A stretch of DNA of 64,000 bases from Rhododendron vialii (taxonomy: Eukaryota > Streptophyta > Magnoliopsida > Ericales > Ericaceae), in the NCBI RefSeq assembly GCF_030253575.1, contig NC_080562.1:30025852-30089851 (forward strand), written 5' to 3'. The notes under the pieces were generated by a model. The model worked only from the letters and a program-made list of their open reading frames with translations. It was not told where the DNA came from and did not search any database. Position numbers and translations under genes: made by a program. Positions 1 to 11,621 of the stretch are shown piece after piece; position 1 is the stretch's first letter; each line of letters starts with the position of its first letter.

Positions 1-1165
1 AAATAAAGTTTAGCTATTACAGTTACAAGATAAATTTACTGATTCAAAATACATTAATTTCAGAGCTAACTCTAGGCTTGATACAAATCCGAATCATACT
101 CGATCTTCGTTTCCTAATATTCTTTCCGTGTCGAACTGCACCATCTTCGAATCCTCTCCATTGAATCCTGCGCCCACTGACAAATTGATCGCCGAAGCAA
201 ACGATTTGCCAGGATACAGACGTATCCGTGAGTGATAAATCATTCAGTAGAATAATCCAACCCAACTACCCCCCTTACTTTACAGCTCACAAGCAACAAG
301 ATAATAATAATGCGAAAGAGCAGAATAAAGATTTACAAACACCAATTTATTACTATTCATTATCCTAATGTGAAATCTAAGATCTCTCCGCGAGATCTTT
401 CCTCCCCCAACCACTAGCCATGCTTGGTCCCATGAGGTCACTTCCCTTTGCTGTCGCAGGTACACCTAAGTTATATACCGAGTGTACACCCCAATAACTA
501 CAACAAGAGAAAAGCTTATCATGCCTGAATCACAACTAGGGTTTGCCTATCTTATATACCACTTCACCATCATCACTGGACACATGCCAGTTTATCAATT
601 CATCACTGGACACACGCCAGTTTCAATCTCATCACATCTCAAAATCACGCCTACAGGCAATCTAAAAATAAAACTTTCCAATTCTTCCATTACCTAGCAT
701 CGTCCAGGTGAATTCTATTCGCATACCACCCCATGTCTCTAGGGTCCAATCTAGCATTTCAAATCAAGTATCGGGCAATATGCAATTAAAACGAATAATA
801 ATTAAAACAATTAGTAAGCAATGCAATCATGCAATTTTTTATGAATGAGCCGTTGCCCCTAATACCGCATGACCAGATGATAATAAGTAAGAATTTTTTA
901 AAAGAATTAAAAAAAAATTCTAAGCTCCTATTAATTATTTTCAAGTAATTAGATTAATTAAAAACTCATTAAATGCATTAATTATGTAAAATATTAGAAT
1001 AATTAACATGACCTTAATAAGAGTCCTAAAGGTCCTATGCAACCAGTAGAGTGTCAAAAGTTGGGTTCGGAGAGTCGCGGAATTAATTTAAATAAAGACG
1101 TTAAATAAAGTGGCCGAAAGTGAAGTAAATAGATAATAAATAGTTACTAATTAAAATATGTTGAG

Positions 1166-1560
1166 ATTAACAAAGTTTCATCTTTGGAATGTAAGGAGTC
1201 TAAATAAAATTACTCGGGCATTAATAATATGGTTTATAAGGTCGTAAAGTAATTTTGATTGGAAACACTATAAAAATAACAATAAATAGTAAATTAAATT
1301 AAAAAATATATTAAATTAACAAGATATCATCTTTGAGATGCAAGGAGTCTATGAAAAATAGTTTGGGTGTTAAAACGTTGTTTGGAAGGTCGCAAAGATT
1401 TTTTGTTTATAAACTTTGAAAGATAACTAATAAATAATTCAATAAATAGATAATTAAATAAAAAAAATATGATCTTAACAAGTTATGATCTTTGAGGTGT
1501 GAAAAGTCTAAAAAAAATAGTTCGGGCATCAAAAATGAGGGTTGAAAGGTTGCAAAGTTG
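1166..1560. repeat. Three degenerate ~150-bp tandem units
   Basis: The motif 'catctttg-a-atg-aaggagtc' recurs, ending near 1200, 1349 and 1508. Each copy is followed by a 'cgggc/gggtg' block and a 'ggtcg/ggttgcaaag' block. Spacing is about 149 and 159 bp and the copies are clearly diverged. They lie inside the suspected LTR and could be LTR-internal duplications. Confidence 0.6.
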
Positions 1561-2371
1561 TTTCGAAACATTTAAAACCAACTCAATCTACCAGATAAAT
1601 TAAACTGATATAATTAATACGTTTTATACTAAGTTGATATTACATTGTAAGAAAATAATATCACGTCAGTAATTTTTTATAATATTAATATCAGAAAGAT
1701 TGTAAAAAAAATATCATAAGGGTCATCTTCTTCGTAAATAATTACAAATAAAATGCCGGGCTCAAAAATAATATCAAATTGGTGAATACGGCAGAAAACG
1801 CGCAGTGAACTATATTTTTTTCGTTCGGGACATAGGGTTAAGCATATAAACACTTAATATACTTGGAGAAGAGGTTGGATAGGATTATAATACCTTGAAT
1901 CGGATCAAATTGATTTAAAAACGAATCTTGAATTTTGGGGAAGAAGACTTCAGGTTCTTTGATCGGAAGACTTTGGGATCGGATTGAGGCTTGTTTGGGG
2001 ATGCTCTGGGTTGTAGGAGGTGATCGAGATGGTTGAATTGAGTTTCGGTTGGGCGTAACTATGAAACCCACTTTTCTCTTTTTTTCTTTCTCTCTCTAAA
2101 ACTCCATTGATTGGAGCTTGGGTTTCTTCTGTTTTTCTCTTCTTTTCTGGTCGGTGGAGTTTGGGAAATATCATGGTATTTTCGTGGGTCAATGGGATGG
2201 GGTATTTATAGGAGAATTTGGGTGGAAGATGATAAGAGTGAATTTAATGGGGTTGGGTTCATGGAATTTGAAATGGACTAATTGGGCTTGATTTTAGGAT
2301 TAGGGAGGAAGTAGAGACTGAGTAGGAGACGGAGAGACGGAAGGAGTTTGAGGTGAGGGAGGAGAAGGAGT

Positions 2372-3370
2372 TAGGGATGGCAATTTGAACCGAACCGATG
2401 GGTACCCGAACTGTAACCGAAGTTTTTCCCCGAAAAATAACCGAAATTTTCCCCGCGGGTACGGATATGGTTGAGAGTAAGAAATATCCGTTCGGGTTCG
2501 GTTCGGGTATGGTTTGTCTGTTACCCGAACCGATCCCCGAACCGAACCGTATCTGAACTGAACCGAAATAAGTAAATTACGAAAATACCCAAGATATATA
2601 TATGTGATGTTTCTGCTGTTTAGGGTTCACTCCCATCAATTCCACTCCACGCAGCCAACTCTTCTCAAACCCACCCCCTCCTCTCCTGATCTCCTCTGCA
2701 ACCCCTCACCCATCTGCCGTTCGTCACAACCCTCCGCCGTTCATCGTCAATCTCACTCTCTCTGCCGTAAGTCTCTCTCTCTCTCATCTCCGGCGAATCA
2801 GTTTCCCCCTCTGCCGTAAGTCTCTCTCTCTCTCATCTCCGGCGAATCAGTTTCCCCTTCACACGCACGCCGCAACCCCCTCCTCTTCTCCGTTCGACAT
2901 CTATCTCTCTTATCTCCGGCAACGACATGCTCTATCTCATCTCCGGCGACGACGTGCTCTCTCTCATCTCCGGCAATGACGTGCTCTCTCTCATCTCCGG
3001 CTCTCTTCTTCGGATCTCATCTCTGAGTATTTTTCCATTGATTGCTAATCATTATTTGTTTTATTCGATCAGATCTGTTTCTAGTTTATTACTCATCTGC
3101 AATTTACCAGTTGATTTTTCGTCTGTGGTTCGATCAGAAATTGAGTGATACTCATCGGTTTTGACTCAATTTTTGTTTCTTTGTTTGGATTAGAATACCG
3201 ATCGGGTATCCGTTCGGTTCAGGGATTACCCGAAAACCGAATGGCTCAAAATTGGTTTCATTCTTCCCTTCCCGTTCGGGGATCGGGGCGGATATGGACG
3301 GAACTTCGGGTTCGGGGATCGGGGACGAAAAACCCAATTTCCGCCCCGAATGCCCCGAATGCCATCCCTA
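2372..3370. mobile_element. hAT-like non-autonomous element, 8-bp TSD
   Basis: The element starts TAGGGATGGCA and ends with the reverse complement TGCCATCCCTA. It is flanked by a perfect 8-bp duplication GAAGGAGT (2364-2371 and 3371-3378). An 8-bp duplication with short TIRs is the hAT signature. The ends are rich in 'accgaacc' and 'ccccgaa' motifs. The middle carries two copies of a 50-bp CT-rich unit (from about 2760 and 2810) and four 'atctccggc' repeats near 2910-3000. There is no transposase. It is nested in the suspected LTR. Confidence 0.85.
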
Positions 3371-3536
3371 GAAGGAGTGTACATGCATGCATGTGTGCGT
3401 AGGAAAATTTTAAAAAGAATGCATGTATATATTGCATGCATAATTGTATTAAAAAAAAAGAATTGCATTAAGGAAAATAATCCTAATAATATTATATTTA
3501 GAAAAAAAAATTGGGTCAAAAATCCGAGTCGTTACA

Positions 3537-4493
3537 AATTCAGGGGCTCTCTTCGTTGTGGGTGTCTTAACTTACGGCCATAGTTTTCTTTGCCTCATCC
3601 ACCGGTGCATATTGTATGAGACGAAAGTCGATATATACTGGCTTGAAGTTAGGTTTCCTTCATGAATACCCTTTCACATCTTCAACGTAGGAAGGCTGAG
3701 ATGAGAAGGAAATAGGGCTGACAGATTCAGAGAAATCTGTAGGTGAAATTCGCGGAGAGATTGAGGGCAGGGCTGAAAGATTCAGAGAGAGAAAGAGATT
3801 TGCGGAGGGCTGTACCAGCGGTGTTTCAGAAGGAGATGACGGCAGCGTAGGGTACGCAGGGTAGATGAAGAAGAATAAAGGTGAGTGAAGATGGGTGAAC
3901 GTTGGAAGAAACCAGCGGGTAAAGAAATGAGAACAGTGATGGCCTGATGGGATTAAAAAAATAAAGGCCTGCCCCACTATGGCCCACCTTTGTAAAAAAG
4001 AACTCACATCCGATCACAACAAAACTCTTTTTAAGTTCAAAAACTCTTTTTAAACATGAAACAGAACACAACATAAATAATACTCGATACAAAACACAAT
4101 ATCTAGGTGCTCTTAATAGATATAAAAGAAACAAATAAAAAGCCAAAAAAATTAAATTTATGTAATGTGTTATACGTCAAGCATGTATCGAAATGGAATG
4201 CAACGGTCCTTGATATCTCGAAAATCATATATGATTGCATTGGAACTAATTTTTGCGTCAATTTTTTTCTCAATGAATATAACTAAAGCATCTGTGGAAA
4301 ACTCATCATCTATTTTGTTGCGATTTTGACAATATGTCAATATTCATAGTAGGAAATGTTTTCTGGCCGCCATTCTTTATTCAGTGGAGCCATCGAGTAC
4401 AGTTTTGATATTAAGAAAGATATAGTTAATTATGAAAATTTTGAACCACGGGGAGGTCCTGAGCACTACTAGTTATGTCTTTAACCTGAGAAA
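3537..4493. other. Gene-poor intergenic DNA
   Basis: No reading frame here looks like a protein family. Open frames of 106-115 codons on the minus strand are low-complexity and have no recognisable domain. Nothing else can be supported. Confidence 0.5.
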
Positions 4494-4686
4494 TTTTTCA
4501 GTGCCGAGCACGTATCTCAGCCGTCCAAACGTGTTTTGGACGGCCCAGATGTTTGGGCTTGTGGGGATGTTTTGGTAATTTTACACTCAAAATTTATCCA
4601 AACAGATCTGGGCCTTCCAAAACACGTTTGGACGGCCGAGATGGTGCTCGGCACCACGTGGCCGGTGCCAACCTGGCACTGAAAAA
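4494..4686. mobile_element. Foldback MITE, 193 bp
   Basis: The perfect 12-bp ends TTTTTCAGTGCC are inverted at 4494 and 4686. Inside them arms of about 40 bp pair (4502-4540 against 4615-4653, core GCCGTCCAAACGTGTTTTGG). The unit would fold into a long hairpin. No clear target duplication was seen. The sequence at 33990-34025 ends in a related 'CGGCACTGAAAAA' terminus. Confidence 0.75.
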
Positions 4687-5796
4687 CTTCTCCTTTGACC
4701 TGGATCTTCTTCATCACACCTAGCACAAAGTGATGAATTTTCAATCTGAATTCCTGAAAGGAATGGTTTTAACATTTTTTTCATCAATTCATATTTCTCA
4801 TATGTACCTTGGCCGCCGAAACCAAACCTCTATGAAATGAGAGAAACTTATTCACAGCTTAGCCGTGAACAACTTCTTTACAGTTTAGGTTTTCAGCCGC
4901 TTGGGAGGCTAGCGTCTCCTTCCCTCATCCCTCCGAGCATCTCCTCCTTCCTCCTCCTTCCTCTCTCCTCACCCATTTCCGTCTTCGTGCTCCTTCTGGC
5001 ACCGTTTTCCTCCCTGCATTGCCATCCTCTCCTGTCGGTTTCTTTCCCTAGTTTGATCCAGTTGATGCTTAACGGCTTGGTGGAATTGCGGTTTGCGAGA
5101 GGGTCAGCAATTTGGGCGCGTGGTTTCTTCGGCCTGTTGCCATTTCTGGGGAGCGGGCTTGTGCTTAATGGCGAAGGTTCTGTGCAGCCGCTGTTATTGC
5201 GACTTTCCCTTGGCCGTGCTGATTCTAATCAGTGGCCGGCGCTCCTCTAGATTGATTGGTGGGTGGCGCGAGCGTGCATCACCATTTTTCTGGCTTTGGT
5301 GGTTGCTGATGGTGGTGGTTTATGGTTAGTCTAGGGCTTGTTTGGACGGCGGCTCTGTTTTTGGTGTTGGCTGGGGTTGGTGCTAATGGTGGTCAAGGGT
5401 TGCGGTGGCGGTGTTGGGGTTTGGGGGGCTTGTGCAGGTGTTTAGGATTAGGGTTTCTTTTTTTTTTTTGTTGGGTTTGTTCCTTACCAATCGTTGGGTT
5501 GTTTTTTGAGTTTTTCCTCTTGGTTTGGACTCAGCTTGTTGGGCCTAAATTAGTTTTCTCCTTGTGGTTAAGAGAAGAGGGTCTTGGATGGTCAGGCCAT
5601 TGTACCCAAGCTCATATTATCTCTGTACTTCGTGTTATATGAGTTAATGAAATTTATTTTAGAAAATTAGAAGCCGGTCCTCCTTTCTAGGGTCGGTTTG
5701 ATCTCAACCCTGAATTTTATTTTCGAACCTATATAGGCTCGGTAATGGTACGTGTTGACATTTCTACCCCAAAGCCAAATGTACCCTCCTCTCTAA
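4687..5796 (+). other. Unassigned, possibly old transcribed or LINE-derived DNA
   Basis: A GT- and TTG-rich stretch from 4830 to 5670 carries several medium open frames in different phases with no recognisable protein. It ends with 'gttaatgaaatttatttt', which resembles the 3' end of plant transcripts or LINEs. No gene is called. Confidence 0.3.
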
Positions 5797-6070
5797 ATGT
5801 CTGTCATTTCTCGCCACCCACCCCCTGAGCAAAACCCCCGCTGCCAATGCCTAGCGCCAGATCGACATCGCCATCGACCTTTCCAACGAGTCCGCCTTCG
5901 CCGTCTACCACTACCTCTGCCCTATCGACGTCGTCATGCTCCTTCAAGTCCGCACCACCCTCATCCTCTACAGCGCCGAGTTGCCGACTGGGGTGCCACC
6001 AACCTCTCCATCTCTGACGACCAAGAATCCCAACAGAAACTCAAGGACGAGTTCGACAGCTTTCCATCAC
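5797..6070 (+). pseudogene. Decayed universal stress protein (USP) fragment
   Basis: Translation in one frame gives IAIDLSNESAFAV, HYLCPIDVVMLLQVR and LILYSAE. A second frame then continues with DWGATNLSISDD and ESQQKLKDEFDSF. Together these match the order of the N-terminal half of plant PHOS32/PHOS34-type universal stress proteins (beta1 'IAIAVDLSDESA', 'LLHVRPTSVLYGADWG', 'ESQQKLEDDFD'). The frame changes near 5985. The residues between helix 1 and strand 2 are shortened, and the C-terminal half with the ATP-binding G-2x-G-9x-G loop is missing. It is therefore a broken copy. The family assignment rests on recalled motifs; whether it is a processed copy is unknown. Confidence 0.65.
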
Positions 6071-6414
6071 AGATTGATTCAATTTTAGTGTGGTTGATCT
6101 TTTCCATTCTCCTTCAATCATTTCTCATACATGTAATTGAACAGAGTTGAATTTGATTCTAAAGTAAGAACATGTTGAAGATCTGAATTCAAATATGAAT
6201 TTGATTCTTGTTGGATTGCAGCTTTTAGTTCATGACTTCGAAGCTCCTCTACGGAGTATTGACTGCAGTCATTGCCCGTTGAAGCTTCTCTTCGTACAGT
6301 AGATATGTATATAGATGTGTATATGTGTAGGAAGTAATTTGTGTGGTTATATGGAGTGGGTTTTGTGTTCAAAATCTGTCGTAATCATTACATAATTTTA
6401 AAATTTTGTAATTA

Positions 6415-7835
6415 TTTTTTATGTGAATTGTGTATTTTAGTGTATTTGGGCTATGTGAATTGTATGGTGGGTTATGTGAACCGTGTGTGTTGAGTCTACG
6501 TGAACTGTATGTTTTGGGGCTATGTGAATTATGCGTAGAGGCTATGTGAACTGTATATTTTAGTGTGTGGTAAGACTATATGAATTATGTATTTTCGATT
6601 ATGTGAACTGTGTATTTTGAGGCTATGTGAATTATGTGTAGGGGCTATGTGAACTATATATTTTAGTGTGTGGTAAAACCATGTGAACTGTGTATTTTCG
6701 ATTATGTAAACTGTGTAATCGACTATGTGAACCATGTGTATTGAGGCTATATAAAATGTGTATTTTAGTGTGTAGTGAAACTATGTGAATTATATATTTT
6801 TCAGTTTACATAACCCAGTTTTCATAGATTTTTCAAAAAAGAAAAAAAAACAGTTCTCATAGAGATAATTCTATAGTTCTCATAGAAACAATTATCATAG
6901 ACAATTTATTTTAGTATGTGGTGAGGCTATGTGAATTGTGCAGTGGGCTATGAGAACTGCATATGCGAATTATTTATTTTAGTGTGTCGTAAAGCTATGT
7001 GAACTACATATGCGAATTGTTTATTTTAGTGTGTCGTGAAGCTATGTGAACAGTGCGGTGGACTATGAGAACTGCATATGCGAATTATTTATTTTAGTGT
7101 GTCATGAGACTATGTGAATTTTGCGGTTGGCTATGAGAACTGCATTACGAACTGTTTATTTTAGTGTATGGTTAAGCTATGTGAACTGTTTATTAATTTT
7201 TATGAGATATGTTTATTTTAGTGTGTGGTTAAGCTATGTGAACTGTGTTTTTTCTTATAAGAACTGTGTATTTTCTATGAGTTTTGTGTATTTTTCTATG
7301 AGAACTGTCTATAAGAACTATGTATTTTCTATAACAATTGTGTATTTTCTATGAGAATTGTGTATTTTCTATGAAAACTGTTTATGAAAATTGTGTATTT
7401 TATATGAGAACTGTGTATTATACATGAGAACTGTCTATGAGAACTGTGTATTTTCTACGGGAACAGTGTATTTTTATATGAGAACTGTATATAAGAATTG
7501 TATATTTTTCTAAGGGAACTGTGTATTTTTTATAAGAATTATGTATTTTCTATGAGAATTGAGTATTATATATGAAAACTATGTATTTTCTATGAGAACT
7601 GTGTATTTTAGTATATGCTGGGGCTATTTGAACTATGTATTTTTCAATTCACATAGCCATTTCACATAGTTCTCATAGAACTGACTATGAGAATTAACAG
7701 TTCTCATAGACTGTTCACATAGCCAAAGGTATTTTTGTCTGAAACATTTTCATAAAGACAGTTCTCATAGAAATAGTTTTCATAGACAGTTCTCATAGAG
7801 ACAATTCTCATAAAAATAATTCTCATACCAAAGGG
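6415..7835. repeat. AT-rich minisatellite with orientation switches
   Basis: Dozens of degenerate units of about 20-45 bp are built on 'tatgtgaactgtgtatttt' and 'tatgagaactgtgtatttt'. Longer units carry 'agtgtgtggt'. Between about 6800 and 6905, and again from 7640 to 7830, the same core appears inverted ('ttctcatagacagttctcatag'). The whole block is therefore a forward array with inverted segments, and the terminal segment closes a large foldback. It has no coding potential. Confidence 0.75.
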
Positions 7836-8189
7836 TATTTTTTTAATCTTACATAATTTCATAGTTAATATGGATCTTGTTTAGTAAATATTGTCGAGTA
7901 GGTTCCAAAAATATAATTTTTTTTAAAATAAATATCTACCACAAAAGATATTACTTTTTAAAATTTAAACAATATTTTAATGGTTCACCAATGCTCATGG
8001 AACATTGGATAATTTTTCTATACTAAATACTGTCTAGTTTCGTGCGCTAATGCGCGTGAAGGGGCATGGTTGGAATAAAAAATATAAATAATTGTGCAGG
8101 ACTAAATTAAGTCTGTACCTAATTTTTAGGACTGGCCTAAAAATTTCCCAATTTATTTTTGTTGTTTCCAAAAAAAAAAAGCTTCTTTA

Positions 8190-8330
8190 CAACGGCAATC
8201 AATAACGACCGTCTAAAAGTGTTCTTGACGGTCCGGATTTTAATGAAACTTTTTTAGAAAAAAATTTAACTTTTTCGTGAAAAATTTTCATTAACATCCA
8301 GACCATGTGATTAACGCCGTAAACAACTAT
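8190..8330. mobile_element. Degenerate MITE-like hairpin
   Basis: 'ggtccggattttaatgaaac' is matched in inverse orientation by 'attttcattaacatccagacc'. The outer 'acggcaatcaataacg' pairs loosely with 'gattaacgccgt'. No target duplication is clear. Confidence 0.35.
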
Positions 8331-8595
8331 TGAAGAAGATTTTCTCTTGCGAAATCGCAACATAATTTCAGAGTTTGTCTTCAAATTGCTCTCCTCCACT
8401 TTCTTTTCTTTTCTTTCTTTATAGGTTTCCTGATTGCCAAACACAACATAACCAACTCCTTTTGTCTCTATGTACGTGGTTCCACACCACCATGCACTTT
8501 GGCTAGATATTTATCTCCACCCTCTCTCTCATTGACAAGTCACACACACTCACTCTTGAACTGAATCTGAGAGAAGAGGAGAGAGAGAGAGAGAG

Positions 8596-11576
8596 ATGGA
8601 AAACGGGACGGCGGAGAGATGGGGATTCAGGGGGAACGAGGTGCTGAGCACGGCGTCGGCAATCACAATCAGAGGCGTACTCAACGAGGTCATGGGGAAC
8701 ATCAATGAATCGGACCCCAGGCCAGTCATCCCTCTCGGCCACGGCGACCCCTCTGCTTTCCCCTGCTTTCGGACCACCCAGATTGCCGACGACGCCGTCG
8801 CCGACGCCCTCCGCTCCGCCAAATTCAACGGGTATGCCCCCACCGTCGGTGTTCTTCCGGCCAGAAGGTACGTCTGCTTCGACATTCGAAATATATTTTT
8901 ATATATATGAACATGCATTACTACTACTTTGAGATTAAAGTGACAAGTGACTTCGTTTGGTTATTTTTTTAAACTAGTGATATTAAAGTGATGCTTTTAA
9001 ATCTTATGTTGTCTTCTTTTTTTTTCCCGATCGGCAACATTATAGTACTGTTATTGTTTGGAATTTTTGCACGTGTGATTTGAGTGTGGTTGTAGCATTT
9101 TTGTTTTTGTAAATAAGCATAGTACAATTTTGAAAAAACCACTAAGAGGATGTGAGGCGTGATTATAAAAAAGTAGAGTGCTTGATTCAACTTTATATTT
9201 TGGTCGTAAAAATTTGCCCCGCATTATATTTTCGTTTTAGACTCCCGCATCATATTTTCGTTTTAGACTCCCGAAAAGTTAGGCCGGCCAACTGACCGGT
9301 TTTATTTTTTGTTGGTGGCTTGGTGCTTTCAATTTGGAAATTAATTTTGTCACATCTGTAGAAAAACCAACCTTTGAAGGTAAGAAGTGAGGGGTGGCGT
9401 CATGAATGATCGTAGATGACTAGATGTCATGATAATATACTCTTGGACTGGAAAAGGCAAAATTGCTTTTGACATCACCAAATAATGATGTTTTAGCTGA
9501 TACTATCAGATACTCATTCATTAATATAATAACATATACTTATTTGTTCAACTGCTCAGTTTCGACTCTACAAATTCATAAAACATACTGATATACGATT
9601 GAGCTGATTTTTTATACTGATATACGATTGAGCTGATTTTTTATAAGACTCCATAAAAAATATTTTAAAATTTATGGGTATTTTTTTTTGCATTTTGTGG
9701 GGCCCGGAATGGACCCCACATGGAGCAGGGGAAATGGTACGGTTATCATAGACTTATTAATGAAAATCTAATACAGTACTATATTAGAGGGCGGAAATGC
9801 CTGGCTTATTTTGTTGTTGTTTGTTCAATCGATGTCAATTGCTTCCCATTCACTCTGTATACAGTTTCTAATTAAACTTTTTTTCCCAACAATTAATTCA
9901 CACCGCAGTGAGAGTAGTTGTGAAAACTTATTTTTTTTGTTAGGCGATCATGGAAATCACTTTTGTGACACAATTTCACAATTTTGTTTGCACGGGCTAA
10001 AGGTGTTTTCTCTTTCAATGTTAGAATGCTTTGTAAACAGAAAGGTGGCATTGCATCTTTTTTTTCCCTTCTACTGTTTACAGCTTCAGCATCCACAAAG
10101 TTACAATTAACTTTTTGGGCACGGTTGCATTATCTTGATATGTGGACATGGGTGGAAATGCGACATATGTGGTTTTAAACACAGTACGAAGGCCTGCAGC
10201 GAGAGATGTTGAGAGTGTTTATGAGTTATTTATCTCACAAATATCTTCTAAGGTGTATCCTTTCTCCTCCCACGTAATTCTGTTTTTTTTTTTTTAAAGA
10301 AACAGTTTTATTGGTAAACTATGTTAAGCTCTTCCCCTCCGAAGGGGATTAAAACATGGGGCAAAAAAACTTTATTGAAACATGAGGTGTAGATATTATA
10401 TCCCATGTACGGTATCTATCACAGACTATCATTTTTTAGGCTACCTGAAAAGTCAGCCTAAGTCCGGGAGAATTGTTCCAAACTAAATTAGAGGCAATTG
10501 TACGTGTCATGTTGCTAATATTCATGGGTAATGTATTCTTTTTAGCCTTAGTCCCATGGGATGGGATTGCCAATACCATGTCCCCATGGGATGGCCAATC
10601 CTGCCTAGTGAGAGGATTCCTACTCCCATGGGATTGTTCGTCCTATCCATTTTGGCAACACACCAAACCCAATATTAGATGGCCCACAGGATTATTAGTC
10701 CAATCCCACCACCTATCACAAGGCCTCAAGGTTTTACGCAAACTGATTGAATTTCTTTTCCCTCCTCACTACTTGAACATCTAGACATGTTCATCCATTC
10801 CATTTTTACCTATATCCTTCTGTGTGCTCTGTAGGAAAAGAAAAGGATAATACACGTTCTTACTCTGTAGAAGATAAAGTTCATCCAATTACCGTCATTC
10901 TTACACCTTCATATTATATAGGGCCATAGCAGATTACCTCTCGAAAGATCTTCCATACAAATTATCACCAGGTGATATTTATCTGACAATTGGATGCACA
11001 CAAGCAATTGAAGTTATCTTAACAGCTCTTGCTCGACCTAAGGCCAACATTCTACTGCCAAGACCAGGCTTCCCATTCTATGAAGCCCGTGCAGCATATA
11101 GCCGTCTTGAAGTCCGCCACTTTGATCTTCTTCCAGAGAAGGGTTGGGAGGTAGATATTGATGCAGTTGTATCTCTGGCAGATGAGAATACTGTCGGCAT
11201 GGTCGTTATCAACCCAGGCAACCCTTGTGGGAATGTCTTTACATACCAACATTTAAAGAAGGTGTGTGTTTAAGTTTTGTGGAAATATAAATGCATAATC
11301 TGGTTATTATTTGATGATTTTGCATACCATGTTGGTGATTGGTTGCATAATTCTTAGATCGCTGAGACTGCAAAAAAGCTTGGGATATTAGTGATTGCTG
11401 ATGAAGTCTATGATCATCTTACTTTCGGGAGTAACCCATTTGTTCCTATGGGAGTGTTTGGATCTATTGTTCCTGTTGTTACCGTTGGGTCTATCTCAAA
11501 AAGGTGGATTGTTCCTGGTTGGCGACTTGGTTGGCTTGTCACAAACGATCCCAATGGCATTCTCGAAAAACATGGG

Positions 11577-11621
<45 letters not shown>

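Larger units (their letters stand above)
1..3536 (-). mobile_element. Probable LTR of a retrotransposon (partial, interrupted)
   Basis: On the minus strand a TGTAACGACTCGG terminus starts at 3536, a typical plant LTR beginning (TG..., 'TGTAACGAC'). A TATA-like box TATAAATACC lies on the minus strand at 2210-2201, about 320 bp in once the nested 999-bp hAT element is discounted. No gag or pol reading frame is visible, so this looks like a long LTR or a solo LTR running off the left edge. It holds three ~150-bp internal repeats (about 1170-1560) and two copies of a 23-bp motif 30 bp apart (571-593 and 601-623). The other LTR end and the target duplication are outside the window, so the class (Ty3/Gypsy suspected) is inference. 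Confidence 0.4.

Noticed and set aside
3226-3519. Overlapping 70-97-codon open frames on both strands around 3.1-3.6 kb
   Set aside because: They lie within the hAT element end and its flank, change frame and have no family-like sequence.
3660-4146. Minus-strand open frames of 106-115 codons
   Set aside because: Low-complexity composition, no domain, no splice support and no partner exon.
4837-5642. Three successive plus-strand open frames (78-137 codons)
   Set aside because: Leu/Val/Gly-rich, no conserved motif. The frames overlap in different phases, as expected in T/G-rich non-coding DNA.
7121-7354. 77-codon repeat-rich open frame
   Set aside because: Simple translation of the minisatellite.
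6415-7835. CRISPR-like or centromeric satellite reading of the repeat block
   Set aside because: Units are degenerate, vary in length and change orientation. This is a plant nuclear minisatellite, not a spacer array.
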